A DNA stretch of 64,000 nt from Yoonia sp034652275 (lineage in GTDB: Bacteria > Pseudomonadota > Alphaproteobacteria > Rhodobacterales > Rhodobacteraceae), in contig NZ_JAXIWG010000002.1 of NCBI RefSeq assembly GCF_034652275.1, positions 620,001 through 684,000 of the forward strand, in the 5' to 3' direction. Shown piece after piece: positions 60,301 through 64,000 of the stretch. Numbering within the stretch: the first letter of the stretch is position 1; every line of letters begins with the position of its first letter. Both the position numbers and the translations under genes were made by a program. The notes beneath the pieces were generated by a model that was not told the origin of the DNA, made no database searches, and saw only the letters and a list, made by a program, of their open reading frames with translations.

Positions 60301-60992
60301 AACAAGGTGTCGGGCATCTTGTCGATATCGAGCACATGGTCTGCCATGCCCGCTGAAATCGCGCTGCGCGGCATGCCGTCGAACTTTGCGGAGTTGGGCG
60401 TCTGAACCAAGCTCATGCCGCCTTCCGCCCGAATATCCCGCAAGCCCTCGGTGCCGTTGCTGCCCGTTCCTGAGAGCACTATGGCGATCGCCCGTTCGCG
60501 CTGATCGGCGGCAAGAGACGAGAACAGCATGTCAACTGGGTGGCGCTGGCCACGCGGCTTCGAGGGCTTGGACAGGTGCAGCTGGCCATCACTGACCTTC
60601 AGATTGGAGTCGGGCGCGATCACGTAGACGCTGTTGGCGGCAAGACGCATCTCGTCCTCGACCTGTACCACCGACATTGAGGTATGGTTACTTAGAATGT
60701 GGGCCAGTTCGCTTTCGCGGTTTGGGTCCAGATGCAGGACGACGACGAAGGCGCAGCCACTATCGGAAGGCATTGCGTCGAAAAAGCAGCTGAGCGCCTC
60801 GATACCACCTGCCGAAGCGCCGATCCCGATGACTGGAACAGACCCAACAACCCGAGTAGAAGTGCCCTGAATGCTCGGGGGCGCATCTTTTTTACTTTGA
60901 GTTTCCGTCTTCTTGTTCCCTTTCTCGCTGGACTGGGTCGATTTTGGTCTCGACCAGCGGCCAATCAGACTGCCTTTTCGTTTATTCGCCAT
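57360..60992 (-). CDS. CheB-CheR-PAS-HWE histidine kinase fusion
   Basis: The 1210-residue protein has several domains. A CheB esterase domain starts at about 55 ('GIGASAGGIEALSCFFDAMP', 'LSGTGSNGTEGL'). CheR N- and C-domains follow ('RVWTPACSTGEEAYSLA', 'RNFLIYLEPDAQQ'), then a coiled coil rich in E, N and L ('ATRAELQNTIEYQETTNEDL'), then two PAS domains. An HWE/HisKA_2 kinase comes last ('ELNHRIKNVMATVQAIASQTL', 'ALHELATNAAKYGALS', 'GFGSMLIQKLL'). It lacks a response regulator domain, which is supplied by the overlapping gene. Such fusions are sensory kinases with unknown signal. Confidence 0.92.
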   Translation of the reverse strand: MANKRKGSLIGRWSRPKSTQSSEKGNKKTETQSKKDAPPSIQGTSTRVVGSVPVIGIGASAGGIEALSCFFDAMPSDSGCAFVVVLHLDPNRESELAHILSNHTSMSVVQVEDEMRLAANSVYVIAPDSNLKVSDGQLHLSKPSKPRGQRHPVDMLFSSLAADQRERAIAIVLSGTGSNGTEGLRDIRAEGGMSLVQTPNSAKFDGMPRSAISAGMADHVLDIDKMPDTLLAFISHHYVAEPESAEIEATSDEREATLGDLLELLRTRGGHDFRNYKHATLSRRVDRRLGLRNVATLDAYVAELRNNPEEVTTLIRDLMINVTGFFRDPAAWKVLAEQVIAPIIAERETGASIRVWTPACSTGEEAYSLAILLAEHAEAAGKQFDLKVFATDALEDNLSRAREGFYPAAAMIDFSARQLTRFFEEQDGFYQVSKELRDMVVFAPQNLLRDPPFSRLDLVSCRNFLIYLEPDAQQQVIALFHFALKKDGHLFLGNSETIGRQEDMFETVSKKWRIFRRLGSTRRGLLSYAPQQDQSTSRALETTAQPAAEPNASAAEMARDALLAKFAPASVLIDHKSRVLYFHGTTRDYLGNPPGKPTRDLLTMVRDGLGANLGAAIREAAKQEKSVTVDARIREGKSGRSVTMTVLPLSNNAQKGFLLVSFAPTVAQPDANATTTSGDPSPGERALQEELKATRAELQNTIEYQETTNEDLRAANEETISMNEELQSINEELETSKEELQSFNEELNTVNSQLQHKIGELESTTNDLNNLLEGSDTPTLFLDEELRIRWFAPATRDLFDFIASDIGRPIAHLARKFEDKTLLQDVKTVLAKLTAVEAEVQSDAGRWYLRRVLPYRTQDNRIEGVVVTFNDITDRKLATDTINDARVYAETIVRTVQHPLLVLGQNLHVRSANKAFRELFAIFDEDPVGQVIFELGSGEWNNPPLRSLLERVLSEDEEIHDFAVEQEFHQTGRRSMLLTACRLPQDNRRDDLILIAIEDVTERKRFEEHRETLVGELNHRIKNVMATVQAIASQTLRCATSLEEARINFGARLVALGKSHDLLTNENWAGADLRDVVTDTVKPLSTERDRVKVDGPRLWLLPSAALSVSMALHELATNAAKYGALSTEEGHVDIIWKLLGSGQDRRLSLQWSESGGPPVTPPTRKGFGSMLIQKLLAAELDGEVEVRYEVFGVVCTINAPMPDEYAKETE

Positions 60993-61428
60993 TCATATAC
61001 CCCTGAAAGATAACGTTGAGTCCATAAAAAGGTTCACTTCTGTGTTCAGCCGATGTGGTGTCTCCCTTCCCGCGACGCCTTTTCAGCGCTTCCCACGCTT
61101 AGTCGGGGGTAGCTCTAGTCTCGATGCCTGGCGCGTGAAGCCCATTGTGCGAAAGTGTAAAAATCCCGAGTCTATCCGCTGTAACACCTATCGAGTTCTC
61201 GGACTCAGGAGGGATAGCCAAGGCGTTCCTCGCTGCCAAGGGTAGCCATGTCAGCCGGCGCGGGCGGAGTTCCACCTGCCTGATCAATGCAACGCAGCGC
61301 CTGCAATGGGTGGTATGGTCCGTTCAAGCATGGACCAGTCAGCCACGGGTCATGGTGGCATGCATGGCGATCAGGCCTCGGGCGTGATGAGTGAAGAACT
61401 TTAGGTTTGTTTGACGCATCATCGCGTG
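60993..61428. other. Intergenic region
   Basis: No gene is supported. Short frames here have no start signals. The stretch probably contains the promoter of the kinase operon in its first 100 bp. Confidence 0.45.
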
Positions 61429-62631
61429 TCAACGATGCTTTTTCGTGGCTTTCAAGACGCGTTTATGCTGCAGGAAGAACCGTAGCATTTCGCGCGATGC
61501 GTCGGGTCCGGTCGGGTCGGTGTAGCTTCCGCCGGATTGCCCACCCGCCCATGCGTGACCTGTACCATCAATTTCCCAATGCTCGACCATACTGCGCCCC
61601 GCGTCATCACTATGGCTGATCCGCTTGTAGCTGCGCCCATCGCCACGGACGCTCTTACTTTGCTGTTTTCTGAGCCCTCCGGGGATGACCTGCGCGGCCA
61701 CGGCGGCACCATTAGCGGGGTGAACCGTGCGGTCTGCCATGCCGTGAAAGACGATGGTCGGAATGCTTCCCGTGCGCTTTAAGCCCGCAGCCCCGCTGCG
61801 CATTGCTGTAAAGGCGGACCCCATATCCTTGGCGCTGCCTACAGGAAGGCCCGAATGGACACCGACGCCTGCGAAGACATCAGGATAAGCGTCACCCATA
61901 ATTGCTGCCGCTGCTCCGCCGGCCGACAGACCGGCGACATAGACGCGGTCGGCATCAGCCGACCGGTCGCGCAGAATATCGCTGACAATCCCCGCGATCA
62001 AAGCGGGTTCACCCCGGTCACGTCCCTGATCTTCGGGATGGAACCAGTTCCAGCATTTCTGCGCATTTGCGGCTTGGGTTTGCGCTGGATACGCAACAAG
62101 GCAGCCGAATTCCTCGGCCACAGCATTCATACCTGTCCCGATTGCAAAGTCTTCGGGCGATTGCGTGCAACCGTGCAACATGACGACCAGCGGCATTGTG
62201 CCTGACGGTTGTTTGGCCGGGACATATAGGCGGTAGTCACGGCTGCCATGCATGCTGGTATGCGTAAGGGTCAGAAACTCTGCGCCTTCTGGCAGCTCAG
62301 GTTCGGCGGAATGTCGGATGTTGTGTCCTGCCAGGCCGCCGGTTTTCAGACCGTGTAACGTTTCGCGCAGCCCGGTGGCGCGCCGCTTGCGCGGCGCTGG
62401 TTTTGGCTTTGCTGGCGGCTCCGCCTTTTTCTCGGCTGCTTTCGGTTTGACCGTGCCAGTATCGTCCAGCGCGACAAAATCGCCCTCGATCATGTCCTGA
62501 TCCGCTGTGACATCCTGAGAGGCCGCTTGCCCCTGCATGATCGATTGGATCAATTCGGTCGCCTCGGTAAGCTTACCCGCACGGGTAAGTTCTGTGGCGC
62601 GGGCCATGCCACGCGCGAAAGGAGTTGTCAT
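61429..62631 (-). CDS. PHB depolymerase-type esterase (extracellular catalytic domain type 1)
   Basis: The 400-residue protein has an Ala/Lys/Pro-rich N-terminal part (to about 110) without a signal peptide. The alpha/beta-hydrolase has 'LVVMLHGCTQSPEDFAIGTG', catalytic Ser in 'GLSAGGAAA', Asp in 'HGMADRTVHP' and His in 'GTGHAWAGG'. It belongs to the short-chain PHA depolymerase/LpqC esterase family and hydrolyses polyhydroxybutyrate-like esters or acetyl esters. The lack of a signal peptide suggests intracellular action or another export route. Upstream of the catalase in the same direction, 46 bp apart. Confidence 0.85.
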   Translation of the reverse strand: MTTPFARGMARATELTRAGKLTEATELIQSIMQGQAASQDVTADQDMIEGDFVALDDTGTVKPKAAEKKAEPPAKPKPAPRKRRATGLRETLHGLKTGGLAGHNIRHSAEPELPEGAEFLTLTHTSMHGSRDYRLYVPAKQPSGTMPLVVMLHGCTQSPEDFAIGTGMNAVAEEFGCLVAYPAQTQAANAQKCWNWFHPEDQGRDRGEPALIAGIVSDILRDRSADADRVYVAGLSAGGAAAAIMGDAYPDVFAGVGVHSGLPVGSAKDMGSAFTAMRSGAAGLKRTGSIPTIVFHGMADRTVHPANGAAVAAQVIPGGLRKQQSKSVRGDGRSYKRISHSDDAGRSMVEHWEIDGTGHAWAGGQSGGSYTDPTGPDASREMLRFFLQHKRVLKATKKHR

Positions 62632-62677
62632 GATGGTCTTTCACGGTTGAAGGGGAACTTGACAGGAGAGGTGTTTG

Positions 62678-64000
62678 TCATGCGACGAACAAAGGCTCTC
62701 TATCCCAAAACCGCAAGGCGCGGCAGGCATCCAAAAATGCCTTGGCAGAAGCTGCATCCGACAGTCCGTAGATGCCGTCGCCGTGGTCTTCCGACAGCCC
62801 GCAAGTTTCACTGAGTTCCTCGGCACCGTCGCCAAGGGCAATGAACTTGCAATGAACAAATGCATCGTTCAGAAAATCAATCGCTGCTGGCCAAGTTGAA
62901 AGACTGTCCTGACCGGGCAGGACAGCAATAGCGTCGAACAACACGGAAGGCGCGCCGCCGATCTGGTCTGTGACTGGATGCCAGTCATCCTTGCTACAGG
63001 TGGCCCCCCCGATCCGCGGGCCGATAACCCGCAGGACGGCCCCTGCCTCTGTCACGGCCTGTTCCAACGCTTTCAAGACGGCCCCGTCGAAACCATCGCT
63101 GACTAAGACACCGACGATCCGGCCCTTGAAGGTGTTTGCAGGCGTCAGCTGGATGCTGAGCGCAGGTGATGGCGCAAGATCTGTCCGCGTCAGTTGCGCC
63201 GCCGGGGCCGGGGCCGGCAATGAGGCGATGCCCAATCTGTCACAGGCGTCCTGTGCCAGATCTTCGTCGATATTGATCAGGTGTGACACCATGCGCGAAC
63301 GGATGGCCGGTTCGACGCATTTTGACAGCTCGAACACCAGTGCAGAAAGGATGTGATCCTGCTCTGACGGTGATTGGCTGATGTAGAACTGGCGCGCCTG
63401 GCTGTAATGGTCGGCAAAACTCTCCGGGCGCAGCCGCACCTTTTCGCCGGTGACCGGCGCTTTGTAGCTGACGTAACCTTCCAGAGGATGCGCGCGCGGC
63501 CCTTCGCCCCAGCCGTTGGGTTCATAATTGACGCGACCTTTGCGGTTGTCGGTCTGCATATGTCCGTCTTGCTGGTAATTGCTGACAGGGCAGCCTTTGG
63601 GCGCATTGATCGGCAACTTGGTGAAATTCGGTCCGCCAAGACGTTTCAACTGCGTGTCGAGGTAGGAAAAATTGCGCCCTTGCAAAAGCGGATCATCGGT
63701 AAAGTCGATGCCGGGGATCACGTTGCCTGTGCAAAACGCCACCTGTTCGGTTTCGGCAAAGAAATTGTCCACCGCGCGGTTCAGCTCAAGCGTGCCGATG
63801 AGTTCGACGGGGCAATCTTCTTCCGGGATCAACTTGGTCGGATCCAGCACGTCAAAGGCGAAACTATCGGCGAAGTCCTGATCGAACATCTGCACACCCA
63901 GATCCCAAGCGGGAAAATCGCCACGGTCGATCGCATCCCACAGGTCCCGCCGGTGCCGGTCGGGGTCGGCGCCGTTGCTTTTGACGGCCTCATCCCACAT
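62678..64000 (-). CDS. katE: Large-subunit catalase (HPII/KatE type), partial
   Basis: 440 codons of the C-terminal part lie in the window; the start lies beyond base 64000. The haem-Tyr motif 'RNFSYLDTQ' is present, followed by 'PINAPKGCPVSNYQQDGHMQ'. After the catalase core, a flavodoxin/DJ-1-like domain of about 150 residues ('GRIVGVLVSDGFDG', 'GAVLRVIGPRIGG', 'DAIAVLPGQDS') marks the large (clade 2) catalases. It degrades hydrogen peroxide, usually in stationary phase or stress. Confidence 0.95.
   Translation of the reverse strand: MWDEAVKSNGADPDRHRRDLWDAIDRGDFPAWDLGVQMFDQDFADSFAFDVLDPTKLIPEEDCPVELIGTLELNRAVDNFFAETEQVAFCTGNVIPGIDFTDDPLLQGRNFSYLDTQLKRLGGPNFTKLPINAPKGCPVSNYQQDGHMQTDNRKGRVNYEPNGWGEGPRAHPLEGYVSYKAPVTGEKVRLRPESFADHYSQARQFYISQSPSEQDHILSALVFELSKCVEPAIRSRMVSHLINIDEDLAQDACDRLGIASLPAPAPAAQLTRTDLAPSPALSIQLTPANTFKGRIVGVLVSDGFDGAVLKALEQAVTEAGAVLRVIGPRIGGATCSKDDWHPVTDQIGGAPSVLFDAIAVLPGQDSLSTWPAAIDFLNDAFVHCKFIALGDGAEELSETCGLSEDHGDGIYGLSDAASAKAFLDACRALRFWDREPLFVA

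Overview
The window looks like a chromosomal segment of a Rhodobacterales (Roseobacter-group) alphaproteobacterium. The grounds are the 16S/23S sequence type, the rrn order 16S-tRNA-Ile-tRNA-Ala-23S-5S-tRNA-fMet, the type-B L36 protein, an HWE-family kinase with a FATGYG-type response regulator, and intergenic repeats of the kind common in that group. This assignment is inference from gene content; no database was searched.

Bases 1-22206 are mostly core genome. A Liv-type ABC uptake operon (livG end, livH, livM, binding protein, livF) runs into an AMP-forming CoA ligase, so the operon probably imports and activates an organic acid. Next come an exported pseudo-caspase with two peptidoglycan-binding repeats, an exported PPC-repeat protein, rpmJ, tRNA-Val, an N-formylglutamate amidohydrolase, an ABC-F ATPase, and DinB with an N-terminal zinc-finger extension. 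A tandem glycine riboswitch precedes a DadA-like oxidoreductase. After it lie an SPFH/NfeD pair, a DUF305 protein, pyrF, clpB, a fasciclin protein and msrPQ.

Bases 22207-28364 hold a complete ribosomal RNA operon ending in initiator tRNA and a terminator. A large serine recombinase reads back into that terminator and tRNA-fMet gene, so its last codons are host DNA. This marks the left edge of an accessory region that fills the rest of the window. No second copy of the tRNA 3' end is visible.

The accessory region is a string of modules. (a) 30747-35513: a four-gene operon with a soluble FtsH-like AAA+/M41 protein, a zinc-ribbon GIY-YIG protein and two unknowns, facing a ribbon-helix-helix regulator. 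(b) 36492-38210: copC-copD and a frameshifted cytochrome c. (c) 38984-42734: SulP transporter, tandem universal stress protein, DksA-like protein and a cobalamin-domain-like protein. (d) 43364-46820: a probable nickel homeostasis locus, with an InrS-like CsoR-family regulator, a His-tailed MFS exporter, HupE/UreJ, a His-rich exported protein and a membrane-anchored protein around one GC palindrome. (e) 47151-50646: a GC-rich molybdenum hydroxylase (IorAB type) with an AraC regulator. (f) 51251-53511: a Fic-fold protein lacking its catalytic residues, convergent with a PPP-type phosphatase. (g) 54567-55803: an IS3-family element with a nonsense mutation. (h) 55961-60992: a CheB protein, a FATGYG response regulator and a giant CheB/CheR/PAS/HWE kinase. 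(i) 61429-64000: a PHB-depolymerase-type esterase and a large-subunit catalase running off the end. Integrase remnants and degenerate repeats between modules suggest step-wise acquisition. The overall theme is metal, oxidative and envelope stress.
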